Assembly (NCBI GenBank): GCA_037074765.1
Contig: JBAMDO010000011.1
Span: forward strand, 310,001 to 374,000
DNA length: 64,000 bases
Direction of reading: 5' to 3'
DNA from: Mansonella perstans
Lineage: Eukaryota > Nematoda > Chromadorea > Rhabditida > Onchocercidae
Under the pieces are notes generated by a model, which was not told where the DNA came from, did not search any database, and worked only from the letters and a program-made list of their open reading frames with translations. Below, one piece after another: positions 35,661 to 48,700 of this stretch; position 1 is the stretch's first letter, and the number at the start of each line of letters is the position of its first letter. The position numbers were made by a program, and so were the translations under genes.

Positions 35661-37645
35661 GTGTTCATCATTTTTCTTATCTTCTCCTAATCTTTACATT
35701 TTTTTGATTTGCATATTTGAATTAATTTGATTAAAAGAAAGTACATGCGAAAAGCGTAAAAAACAAAAATTAAAATACGAATTAAACTGAATTTGAAAAG
35801 AGGAAACTTTAGTGTTTTAATTAAATTGTCCATAAAACAATAGAATTTAGTTGAGAAGTATTGGATGCTAGTAAAAGTGCAATCGATTGAAATTAAATGA
35901 AGGAAAATTTGCAAACTTACATCATTATTTATTTAAAACGATAACTGAATGATGAAGAATGTTTAAAATTTCAAATGTGGATCATTAACTTCTCACTTTA
36001 TCATTCCGGATAATATTGTGATATGATAAATATTACCATTACTACAAATGCTTGCACTCATTCATGTCAAATTTGTCACTGCTCTGTTAATTTTATTACA
36101 TATTGATTCACTTGCAAAATATACCGACAATAATAATTTTCATTGCCAATGCCAGAAAATTTATTTCAAAAATTTGTCATAGCAGAATCACATTTTATAT
36201 TTATGTCAGATATGGTTGATAATTAAGTAACATTATTTGATTTTTACAATTCCAAAATTTTTGTTAGAAATAAAATTGTTGAATATTTTTTAAATGAAAC
36301 TTTGTTGCAGCATAAAATAAAGAAAAAAATCTGACAGTTATATCAACAATGAAAAAACAAACAAAAAAACATTTGGTTCATTTTTCTGACAAGTCTTTTT
36401 GTGACATTTTTTTTTTCTGTGACAAGTTTTCTAGTGAAAACTTGCCAAATACAAACAAATTAATTCTTAAAGATATAACAAAATGAGGGAACCAAAAACT
36501 TTTTGTCCGATTTCTTTTAAAATTTCCAAAATAGATTTAAAGAGAGAGAATTGGGAGAGAGAGGGAGGGAGAGTGGGAGGAGAATGATGAAAAGAAACTG
36601 GAGAGTGAAATTTTTTTAAAAAAATTCATCTCCTTTTTTCAGTTATAAAATGAAAAAAACGAAAACAAACATTTGCAGCGAATATATGACAGATAAAAAT
36701 TGCTTTGACGAAAATATATTGAAGAAAAAGAGAGAAGAAAAATGAAATTCAATTTGGTACATCAAAAAGCTATCGCAAAAATTTTTAAAAAATTTATTCT
36801 TTTTGGTAGGAATTTAAGAGTGAAAGGATTATAGATTGATAGTTAGATGGATATCTCAAGAGAAATCTTTGCTACTACCATTTCAACAATCTGTGACTTT
36901 TTTTTATTTAAATTGAAGGAAAATCTAAAATGGAAAAAGTTCATTAGATTGACAATTTTGACAATTTCTTGTTTTATGGAGCTTTTTTGAGAGCTGGCAA
37001 AGAATAAGAGAGAAAAATAATGAAAGAATGGAATTGTTAGATATTCAAAGTTTTTTTTTTTTTTTTGAAATAATTTATTTTAATTTTTTGTTTATTTCAT
37101 GCATGTTGCATAGTTCAATGCATTTTTTCATTTCATCAAATTTTATTTGTTTCTTTTTTCTATAATTTTTTTTTTTTTTTTTTTGCATTTATGCATTCAT
37201 TAAGGTGATATTTAGCAATTTCAATTAGTAATAATTTAATGATTAGCATATGTTTGTTTTCGAATAGCATTTGACAAAAAAAACTTTCATTTGAAATTTA
37301 CAAATTAAAATTTATCTTATAGCATGTAAATACTTTTAATTAGCTGCGTTTGTTGTACTTTTACACTATACTTTTACATTACATATATTTTTTATATTTT
37401 AAGAATAAAAAAGAAAAAAGAAAACTTTGCATTGAGCAGAAAAGTGAGGAAAGAGTTAAAATATGGATTTGTAATATTTCAAGTGAAAAACTTGAAAGAG
37501 TAATTATAATCGGATACAACCAGTTACAACAAAAAGAAATTAATTGATTGGTTTTTCGATAGCTATATCCATCCTTTTTTTTTTCACCATTGGATGGATT
37601 AATTTAATGGTTGGCTGAATTCATTTGTGCATCATTTCATCGCTT

Positions 37646-37741
37646 GATGAAATCATTAATTTCAATAAAATTATTTCGACATCCAACTTTTTCGATGAAA
37701 TCATTAATTTCAATAAAATTATTTCAACATCCAACTTTTTT
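37646..37741. repeat. 48-bp tandem duplication
   Basis: GATGAAATCATTAATTTCAA with TAAAATTATTTC(G/A)ACATCCAACTTTTT occurs twice in tandem, at 37646 and 37694, nearly identical. Confidence 0.9.
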
Positions 37742-37976
37742 TTTTCAAAATTATTTTTTTTTTTTTGTTGCTTTTTTCTTTTTCAACGAATAGAAATTTT
37801 TCATTTAAATGAAAAATTTACTTTCAACAAAGTTTTTCGATTCCTGAAATACTTTTTGGAATTTATTTTCATCCATAAATTAATTCGTATGTAAATGATG
37901 TTAAAAGAAAAATAAAGAAATAATAGTAATGATGAAAAAAGAAAGAAAGAAAGAAAAAATGTGAAATTTAGTAGGT

Positions 37977-38170
37977 GTGAATTAAGAAAACGAGAAAAAG
38001 ATAAGTAAGTTATTAAGTGATGTCTTGAATTAAGAAAGAGAGAAAAAGATAGGAAAGTAATAAAATGATATTTCAAGTTAAGGAAGACAGGAAAAGATCG
38101 AAAAACGCTTAAATTAATATTTTTGAGATGAGGAAGAGAGAAAAAGACGGAAAAGAGATGATATCTTTTA
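37977..38170. repeat. Degenerate purine-rich tandem repeat, about four copies
   Basis: Four loosely similar units of about 50-65 bases. Each carries (T)GA(A/G)TTAAG(A/G)AAG followed by AGAGAAAAAGA(T/C) and a variable AT tail. Confidence 0.65.
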
Positions 38171-41100
38171 AATCAAGAAAAAAGTATAAAATAAATAGAG
38201 TAATATTTATGAATTAAATTGAAACTTTATTTCTTTCTTTACTTTAACTTGGAAATGTATATTATTTGTGCAGAAATGCATATCATTTAATTCAAATCAA
38301 AATTTTTTAAAACTCCTTTAATTAGTTAATTAATGCAAATGAAGTGTTTAAAATTCTGTTTAAAACAGAAAATAATAAAAATTTTAACTAAGAAACGACT
38401 AATTGACCTCAATTTTATTGCAGTTTTAATTACCGCCAATACTTGTTATAATTCTGATGATAAAACATTACTTATAGGCTGATATTTTTTACTTTTCATT
38501 AAAATAATTTCAATCGTTTAAAATACAACGAGAACAGGTTTGCCATACAAACGTATTCTTATCGTATTGAACAATTAGAAATGTTTTAAAATTTTTAGGA
38601 AATAAACTTTTTTTTTTGGTAAATTTGCAAAATATTTTGAATATGTTAAATTCATAGGGGAAAAAAAAAATGAATTTCAAGAGCAAAAAATATTTGTTCG
38701 TCTCTTTTTTCAGTACGAAAGAGGCAAATGAAAAGTTTAACTCTTTGTTTCCTGTTTTATCAAGGAAACTTCACATAAAAATAGTATGGCATTTTTCAAA
38801 AATAAATTTTCAACAAATAAATTTAAATTGACCGCCAATAAAGTACAAACAAATTTTTCCTCTTCCACATTTTTTTATTTTGATTTTAATCAAAGAGAAA
38901 AAAACGAAATGGCATTTAGAACTATTAAGTAACATTTTGTAATAGAATGATTTATCTCAGTGATTTTTTCATTTCCAACCATAAATTTCTTCCATTCTTC
39001 CAAAATTTTTAAACAGTGCTTTAATGATGATTGAGAATTACCAAACTGTTATTTCACCAATTTTCACCAACTTGTCTTGATGCGAAAACAATCCTGAAAT
39101 TTTGTTCCTCCTGAAATACTTGAGAAATTGAGAAATCACTGGACTGAACTTCGAACCATGGAAAAGAAGTAGTGAAGTTTCCGGTCTTGAATTTCAAAGT
39201 TTAGATTTGATCAGTATTTTATTTCCTTTTACATATCGCTTTTAATCTTACGAGGAATATTTTCATCTGCTTTTCTTTTCTTGTTTTTCATTTTGATTAA
39301 ATTCATATCGAAGACAAATCGAATTATAATATTTTAAAACAAATTAAATGAATGGAATTCATATTAAATTGGCTGCAATAATTAGTTTTAGTTGCATTAT
39401 TAAAATTAATTTATTTCCAATATCTAGCAAGATATGCTCATAAATCAATTTCTTATGAGAATATCACATCATGGAAGGTAGGAGAAGTATATTGTGAATT
39501 TTAATTCTTCTAAAAATCTTATCAAAATCAAAATTTTCAAATTCCTTAAACATTATGAATCCCAAAATTTATAAATTACTACTGCTGATATCTAGAACTG
39601 ATAAGGAAGAGGGGCAACACAATGCACAGTGTCCAATTGGAATAACTATTTATTGTAAGAAATAGTTTTGATGACGGTGATATGAAAAGGAGAAGAAAGA
39701 AGGACGGAGTTAAAGGTTAATGATAACTGTCATTGACAATAATAATTAATGTCACTGACAACGAGAAATATTATCACTGTTACTTACACTTATCATTTTG
39801 ATTTTATTTTCGCGACTGTGAAAATTTTACCAATAACAATAAAAAATAGTACTGTCATTATCAATATTATTATCATATCAGCTAGTGATAACAAAAGATA
39901 TATAATTTTTAATTGTTAACTTTTAATTGCAATTATTGTTATTACTAAGTCTTTTTTTGCTGAGATTTTGTTGAAAAATCAATAGCAGTAACTGATAAGT
40001 GATAATAAGTGTAAAGAAGCAATATTCTTTTATTAATACTATAATTTACTATTAAAACATTGATTTTTAAAGTTTCTTATCAGCATTGAAAGAATGTTGG
40101 AATATTCGTAATGCAAATATGAAAGCAAATCAATTAAACGAATATTACCAGTTTTCCTTGTAATTTCTTATTATAACTGAAAATTTGCATTAAGTTTAGA
40201 AAATGTTCAAATCATTGGAAATAATTCAAAGAAAGAGTTTAGGTCACTAGAAATGATCTAAAAAAAAGACAACAACTTCTCTTGTCAGTGATTAAATTAC
40301 GATAGATATGAAATCATTAATAAAGAAATGATAATAATCCAGATAATAATAATAATGACGATTTCACTGTTAATAATAATTGCAGTAATAGCAACAATAG
40401 TAATAATTATCGTCATCATTAGCTTCATTTGCCATATTTGCCATTAATTGCATTAATTACTATGATGTCTAATAAATGCAAATTTGACCTTCGTTGTCGT
40501 TATATTATTTCTCACTTCTTATAAGTTATTTGAAATTTTACCTATTTGCATACGTTATCTCATAATTACCATCCACTATTAATTGCAGTCATTAGATGCT
40601 CAGAGAAACATGCTGTTTTGAATTAATTCACAACGTTATAATCAGTATTTTGCAAAAATTTACTTAATTAATTGATTTCCAATTTAGTATTCAGCGAGTT
40701 TACTTTTTTCTGAATCAAAATTTTCACAATGCTACTAAATATGACATGCATATTTGTCGCATATCCCATTGTTTACATCATTCTCACATTGTTCAAATTA
40801 GAATAAACAATTTTGTCAATTTAATTTTGCCTTCTTTTCACATTACATCGCTTTTTTTCTTTTCATTTCAGGCATTTCATTGACAACTACTACTACTTGC
40901 TTTTTTCTCTTTGCTTTAGCAAAATTCAAATCTTTTTTTTTTTTTTTTGCAAAATGTTTGAAATTTTGCAAAAAAAAATTGAAACTTTCGCCAAATTTTT
41001 TTAAAACAAAATATTCATGACTTACCTAACTTTTCAACAATTTCTTCCTTTTTTAAATCTTTTAAAATAGTTGGAAAATTGTTCATTTTGTTTATTTTGT

Positions 41101-42574
41101 TTCGTTTACTAAATAAATAAGCAACAATATTGTTGCATATACAAATGATAATTATGGTCATTTAAGCAAAAAAAAAAAAAAGCATTATCAAAGATAATTT
41201 AGTATGTAGTGATAATTACGGTATATAATGATTGTTTAATGCATATAATGATAATTATTGTCAAATATAATGGTAATTATATTTTTGTATGGAAAGTGAG
41301 AAATACAAATGAAGAAATGAATGATGGATAATTAATTGAATGATCATTTTTTTAACTTGAAAATTTTGTTGAATAATTTCGCATCGATTTGAATTTGGAC
41401 CAGCCAACATTTCATTAATACTATCATCTGTTTCATAAATTGCCGCTTCTTCTTTCCTTATTTTCATCTCCCGCTATTCTATCCTACCGGTGACCATGTC
41501 ATGATGAACGATAGGCTGATGTTTGCGATCAAATAATGGGTTGACAAATGATTATTATCATTATCTTTATGTTCTCCGATGGAATGTAGAAAAAAAGAAG
41601 GGAAAAAAAGTATATTGCACATAAACAAGCAATAATTATGTTTGGACCGTTCCCTTCTGCGTGTGTTCAATTTAAATTTCCAATAAAATTGATTTCATTC
41701 GATAGATTCATTAATTTTTCAATTTGTTCATTTCGGTGAACGAGCAAATCGAAAAATAAAAAAAAAAAAAAAAAAACTCATTTTTAAAATCTTTCCATGG
41801 AAAAATGATTTTATGGAAAAGAAATTCAAGAAGCTCCCAAATGTTTTGGTAAAGTTTAATTTTTTTCGTTTTTTTTTCTTAATTTTTTGAAATTCTTTTC
41901 CAGCTCAACAAATTGATTCAACATTTCAAATTAATCAATCCATTAGCCATATGCATTAATTTTGTAAAAAAAAAAAAAAAAAAATAAATTCAAAAAGCTT
42001 CAAATGCTTTAATATATAATATCACATTCTTTGTAATCTTAAAATTTATCAACTTATTCAGATATCATAAATATTGTTCAAATTTAAATACTTTCCATTT
42101 ATAAATTTTTTTCGTAAAAATTCCTCCTCTTTACGTTAGTAAATTAAATGTGACAGTTGTAATTCTACTAGTAAAATAGAAACTTTTTTTACATACAATA
42201 CAAAGTAAGAGCAAATGAGAAACGTATCAATGAAGTGAAGTTTATAGTTTGGACATGCGCAAATAAAATAACAGTATAAATAAGGTCAAATAATAAACTG
42301 TAATCAATATTTGTTATCATAGTGATTATTATGCTACTAGACAAATAAGTTTATAACAAAAATTATTGTAACAATTAGCAATTATTAATCGTAGAAAAAA
42401 TCGATTTTTTTTTTTTTTTTTGACATAAAAAAAAAAGGAAAAAGTTGTAAAGATGTAAGATATTTGAAAAGATTAATAAATTAAGAGTGAAAGTTTGTTT
42501 CTTTTTAATCTCTAAATGCTAATGCTACAATTAAAATGGAAAATTTGAAAATGAAAATGAAGTTGTTTCATTTT

Positions 42575-42605
<31 letters not shown>

Positions 42606-43620
42606 CTGGATATAAAGAGAAGAGAAATAAGAATGCTGGTAAAAAACAAAAGGGATGAGTGGAATTGATGAGTGAAATCAAAAAATTTTTTTCTTTTTCT
42701 CTTTTTCCTTTTTTCTATCTTTTTCTTCAAAATATTCAAATTTAGAATTTATTTCAAACTAAACTTTTTTTTTTTTTTTTTAGCTAAAAAAAATGATTGA
42801 TGCATTTGGTTATAGTTTTGTGATAGAGGAAGAGAGAAAAAAAAAAAAAAAAAAAAAAAAAAAAGCACATTTTTATAAAACAAAAATGTTATATATAAAC
42901 CAATTTGAACAAAATACTTTTGTCTTTTCTTTTTTTCCCTAATTCTCCATCGGCTCTCTCTCTCTCTTTCTCTTTTTAATTTATGATCTATCTTCAAAAA
43001 CTATGCCCTTTCAATTTCATATCCTTTTGGAAAAAATGAAATCTCAATTTTTAGACAAGCAACATTTTCAGTTAACTTAACTGAACTACTTTAGCACCCC
43101 AACATACAACAACATCATTTATGAAATGCAATTTAAATTTGTTTCATTTCATTTTATGGCAGATTATCTTCCTCCACAACATTCTTTTTTTTATCTTTTC
43201 CTCTTTTTTTTATATATTTCTTATTTTCATCTATTTCTTTTCCTTCATTTTTTTTTTTTTATTATTTCATTTTTGATTTTATTAAATTTACATTTGATTA
43301 GTTACAAATCGATCAAAGCACTCATTGTAATTTATTTTTTCCTCTATTGATATTTTAAAAGGAAAAAAGTAGTATTTGTGTAAATCAATTCAAATTTTAA
43401 CTTTACTTCTACTGTAACTTTTTTACCTATATTCGAAGAAATTATGCTACTTAATTATCCTGATTATATAAGCCTATGGCAATAATAATTTTGTTGGACT
43501 TGAATGCAGTAATAAGTTCTGTAATAAAATTTCACTTATTTGTTAAAACCAGATTTTAATTTTATGCTAACAAGATTTCTCAAATCTTCATCTGAATTTT
43601 CCGATCAAAATAACTATGGA

Positions 43621-43772
43621 ACAAAAGTAATGATGATGACTGATGATGATGATGATTGTGATGATGATGATGATTGTTGCGAGAATGGCATTTAAGCAAA
43701 AATAAACAAAGATGATGATGATGATGATTGTGACGATGATGACGATAATGATGACGATGATGAATGATGACA

Positions 43773-43835
<63 letters not shown>

Positions 43836-43850
43836 ATGATGATATACGGA
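43621..43850. repeat. (GAT/ATG)n trinucleotide array
   Basis: Imperfect GAT repeats with a near-perfect core of about 60 bases (43773-43833). It gives long poly-Asp, poly-Met, poly-His and poly-Ser/Ile frames on both strands, none of them a gene. Confidence 0.95.
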
Positions 43851-44137
43851 TGGCAAGAAAACGGAAACGGAATTGCTCTTTATCATTATCATCATTTTCG
43901 CCATAATCATAATTGTTAGCATTTAAATAAAAATAAAACGAAGTAAATTTTTCGATGTGATATTGCAATATAAAAGATTTGTGCAACTTTTCACTTATTT
44001 CCTTTTCTTTCCTTTTATTAATTTCCATCTTTTGTCCAATACTTCTTTTTCTCTTTCTCTTTCTCTAACTAAAAATGGTCTCCTTCTTACACATTGATTA
44101 TAAAATTTAATTTTTTGACATTAAAATTAAAGGCTTT

Positions 44138-44208
44138 CATTATCATTATCATCATTATCATCATCATCGTCATCGTCATTATCATCACCATCAACAACAA
44201 CAATAACT
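44138..44208. repeat. (CAT)n trinucleotide array
   Basis: Imperfect CAT/CGT repeats grading into CAACAA. It produces a spurious poly-Ile frame. Confidence 0.85.
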
Positions 44209-45015
44209 GTTCTTTAATACTAAACAATTTTTATGACCATTTTTTCCTCGTTTCATCTTTCCGATGCTTTTGCAATCATTGTAATTTTAACCATTTTATT
44301 ACTCTAATTCTTGTTTCTCTCTCAGAAAAAATATTTTTTTTAAAAAAAATCATCAACATAGGAAGCATAAAACTATTTTTTTTCTACTTATAATTATTTA
44401 AATTAATAAATTTGTTACTGGCAAACATTAAATAAAATAACAAATTTTTTAACGAAATAATTAAATTATTCGAAATTTAAAAAAAGAAAAAAAATGATTG
44501 TTCCATTTTCTGTTAATTATTTTTCTTCTTTCCACCGTGACAACAGATACCATTCATTAATTGTATATCAAAAGAGAAAAAAGTATTAGTAGTGAAAATA
44601 TAATTTTAATGTGTTCGGCAATTATTGCTGATTACTTATATTAGTCCGTTTTTAATTTTTTTTAAAAATTCATTTTCTTTCTCCTTCTTCCTCTCTTTTC
44701 TTATCTCTTTCTCTCATTAATGATTTAACCGAATGTATCTTCAACACTTATTGTAATGATAGTATTTTGCTATTGTTGCTGTTGTTATTATTGTTATTGT
44801 TTTCGTCTTGATGCTGTTCTTATTGTTACTGTTATTTGCACTGATATTAGTGTTTCATTTATTGTTTTTATCATGATGATAGTTGTTTTTTTAAATGTTC
44901 CTCTTCCACTTCCTATTACTTTTGTTGTTAAATATAATTAAAATGGACTAATACTATTTATTTATAAGTAATAAATATTACCTTTATTTATTCATTCTAT
45001 CATAGGTTTAATGAT

Positions 45016-45025
45016 GGTAATAATA

Positions 45026-45076
<51 letters not shown>

Positions 45077-45117
45077 GTAATAATAATAATAATAATAACA
45101 ATAATAATAATAATAAT
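45016..45117. repeat. (AAT)n trinucleotide array
   Basis: About 33 AAT/ATA units with rare AGT and ACA interruptions. Confidence 0.95.
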
Positions 45118-45630
45118 GCGTACAAATATTGATAATTATAATTATTCCTAATATTTTGTTTATTTTTTGATCATCTTCATTTCTAATCTTCGTCCCCCTA
45201 TGTGACAGATGATTTTGTCATTCATTTTATTTTGACATCTTCATTCTTAATTTAGTTAGCTGCAAGAAATGAGAGAGAGAGTCAGAAAAGAAAAAGAGAG
45301 TATAACTTCGTTTCCTTTAGTTAAGTTTTTGAAATTTTCCGTAAATTTGATCACTCATAATCTTTTTAATGCCATTTTTCTCATTTGCACTCTTAAAATT
45401 TTATTATCTTTTCTTCTTGAATTTCGCTCTTTTTTTTTTCATTAGCTTCTGATAACATCGATGGATCTAAGTAATTTTCATTGATTTAATCCAAAAAATT
45501 ACATCAATCTGAGTTATAAACGAGATAATTTCCGTCTCTCAATCATCTCCAAATAAATTGATACATAAAAAAAGACGAAAGAAAAAAAGAAAAGAAAAAC
45601 ACCATGCTTTTTTTTTTCCACTATCATATA

Positions 45631-45719
45631 ATTAATTATAAATTCTAGTTTGCAGTAATTAATAATCAATTATAAATTCTAGTTTGGAGTAATTAATTAT
45701 AAATTCCAGTGTGGAGTAG
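45631..45719. repeat. Three-copy tandem repeat, about 30 bp
   Basis: Three copies of (A)ATTATAAATTC(T/C)AG(T)(T/G)TG(G/C)AGTA separated by TAATTAAT-like linkers. Confidence 0.8.
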
Positions 45720-48700
45720 AGGAAAAAAAAATGTGCAAGAATAGAATAGTGCAAAATAAAAATTTATAAAATCTTTTATTTCTCTTGCTTAATAAAATCA
45801 AAAAAATAAAATAAAAAATTAAAAATTTAAATTAATTTTTCCTTTTTTTTTCGAACTTGCTAAAGAAGATTGAAAAAATTTATTTGGAATAAGAAAGATA
45901 AATTAGAATAGAATTAGAGAATAGCAAAAGAAAACTAAAATATGATAAAATAAAATAGAATAGAGTAAAATGCAAAAAAAAAAAAAAAATAAAATAAAGT
46001 CTATGCAAATGAGGAAGAAGAAGAAACAAAAAAAAGAAAACGATTAGTTGTATGATTAATTAAATTGAACTATTAAAATTAGTGCATTTTAGTTTGGTGG
46101 TAGAAAGAGAAATGATGAAAAACAAGAGACAAAAAAAAAAAAAAAAGTTTGTTTTTTTTGTCTTACTCTTTTCTCATTTCAAATTCTCTTTTTCTTTTTC
46201 ATCCAGGAAATTTTTTAAAGTTTGTATAGAGCAAAAATGAAATGCTATGGGCCATTTTTTTTTTTTTTTTCTTTTCATTCAAAAAAAAAATGCCCCATAG
46301 AAAATGTAATGAAAACATACCGCCCGCTCATTTTATTATTTCTTGTAATAGTACAGAAATGAAGCCATAAAAGTATACTTCTTGTATTTCTTGTATTACA
46401 CATCCAAACATTTGTGACAAATGTTTGAATTGAGTCCCAAATTTAATTTATTAGTTCCATTCGTTACCTGTTATTACCTGACATAGTACACAACACAATT
46501 GTCAAAAAATCGCAATCATTAATTGAAAATGAGTTGATATAAGAGAGGAGGAGCTATTGCATATGCATGGCTTGTTTTACACCAATTTCATTTTTCGCTT
46601 TTTTGAAATTTTAAAAATTTTAAAATAATCTTACAATCATTTTTTTTTTTTTTTTTTAAATTAATAAATTATGACGTATAGATTTAATGCATTTTTGTTT
46701 TTTTTTTTTTTTTCAGAAATGCTTACAAATTACGCCATTTGTAAAATAATTATTAAAAAGGTATAATTAATCATTTCAATCACGTTTTGATATGTCTTTT
46801 TTCATGCTATTTTTGTGACACACTTACGTCATTTCTGAATTAGCTTAATAAGCACTTGTAGTATCGTGTACTATTTGATAATCGCTACCTTTCATCCCAG
46901 ATAATTGCATTCATTTTGATTTAGTTTATTTTTTAATCAAAGTTTTGTGTTGGATTTTTTAAATTACAATTTAAATTGCATCCTCTGTTCCAGGGATTAA
47001 AAATCCAATTACGTTGACCTACATATATAAATCTTTTCTTTCACGAATTAATGAAAATTTGTGTGAAACTTAAACTGTAGAAATTATTACATTTCATTTA
47101 CAAATACTTATTTAATGATAAAGTTGTTGAGAGGAGAAAAGAAACATAAATAAGCAATCAATTTTCATTTAGCATTTTAAAATAATTACAAATGATAATG
47201 TTACCATCATTACTATCATTGTTATCATTATCACTGTCATTACTATCATTATCACTACCATTACTATCATTTTTATTGTATGTATAATGAGACAATGTTG
47301 AAATATAATCTAAAAATTTATAAAAATTTTTATTCCATGCCATTTCCTTTCTTTTTCTTTTTTTTAGTTTGAAATCACTTTTTTTTTTCTGCCGAATTAA
47401 AAGTATTATATCTATTTGTCGATGATTAAATGCTTTAATTGTATTGTGTTTATCGATCTATCAAAATGCATTTCTAACAATTTCAATCATTTCGAGCAAA
47501 TTACTAGATATCTAAAGTGTAATGTTATTTTTAAACTTTCCTCTTCTTATTACAGTTTACAGCATCTCTCATACCTCTCATTTAATGTTCACTTTAATTA
47601 ACTTATGCTTCATCATCTGTGCTAATCATATTGATTACACCAAATATTAGTGAATTAATTTTCATTTTCTTTTTGCTTTTTTTTGTTTTTTCATGCACTA
47701 ATTTTTTTTTTCCTCCAATTCTCTTTTTCATCAAACTTTTTTTTTTGTTTATCAACTGCAACAAATAATAAGCGTCACCAAGTGAAAATATTACCTGAGT
47801 AATTAAGACAGCAATGATTCAAATTAATTTAGGTTTTTGAACATTTAACAGGGAAGAAAATGAAAAAAAATTTTTTGGTGTAATTAATTAATTTCTCTAT
47901 GTATTATAAAGTACTTTTTTAATGAACAATGTTCGTTTATGGGCATTTGAAAAAAAAAAAAAAAAAAAAAAAATGAAAATTAATGATTTAGTTTTGAATT
48001 TGAAAAAAAATTATGGGGAAAAAATAAGAGATAAGAGAAAGGAAGAGGAAGAAAGAGAGAGAGAGAGAACGAGGAAAAAGTGTGGAAATTAAAATTTAAA
48101 AGAACTCTTGAAAAAAAAAAAAAAAAAATGTGAAGTAAACAAATCAATTGATGAATTAAATTTTTGATTTTTTTTTTTTTTTTTTTTTTTTGTAATAACT
48201 ATTACAATATTTGAAGGTCATAAAAATTTTAACTTTTTTTTTTCCACATGCAAATATTGCCTTTAGTAAGTGATAAAAAGTACAATTGTGATCTTTTTTT
48301 TTTTTTTTATCTTTTCTTCTCTATCTAAACAAGAAATCATTGCAATTAATTACTTCTTTGCTATTAAGCTATATAATTTTTATTGAAAGTGCTAAATCTT
48401 TTTGATAATATCATTTTTCTCTTTCATCGATCCTTTTTCAATTCTTTCTCCTCAATTTCCGTTTTCTTTTGCGTTTTTTTTCCTTTCTTTCCTTTTCATA
48501 CCATCATTATCAGTGAATTATTTAGAAAGATTGCTTAACACTTTCTTCCACTTTTACTATTACAAATATTTTTTACTGTTAAATTGTCTTTTTTTTTTTT
48601 TTTTTATTTTATTTAAATTTTTAAAAAATTTTTATTTTCATTGGATAAATTATCGAATTGTATAATTTTTCTTTTCAGATTAGTATGTACATTTACATGT

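Larger units (their letters stand above)
35661..43600. other. Gene-free AT-rich low-complexity DNA
   Basis: About 8 kb of poly(T)/poly(A) runs and purine- or pyrimidine-rich stretches (for example 36540-36600 and 42957-42975). There are two local tandem duplications (37646-37741, 37977-38170). No exon pair with matching phase was found, and open frames here are low complexity. Confidence 0.5.

Noticed and set aside
42512..42997. Lys/Phe-rich minus-strand open frames
   Set aside because: They are created by poly(A)/poly(T) tracts and CT runs.
43692..43922. Poly-His, poly-Asp and poly-Ser/Ile open frames
   Set aside because: They are translations of the GAT/ATG repeat array in several frames on both strands, with no flanking coding sequence.
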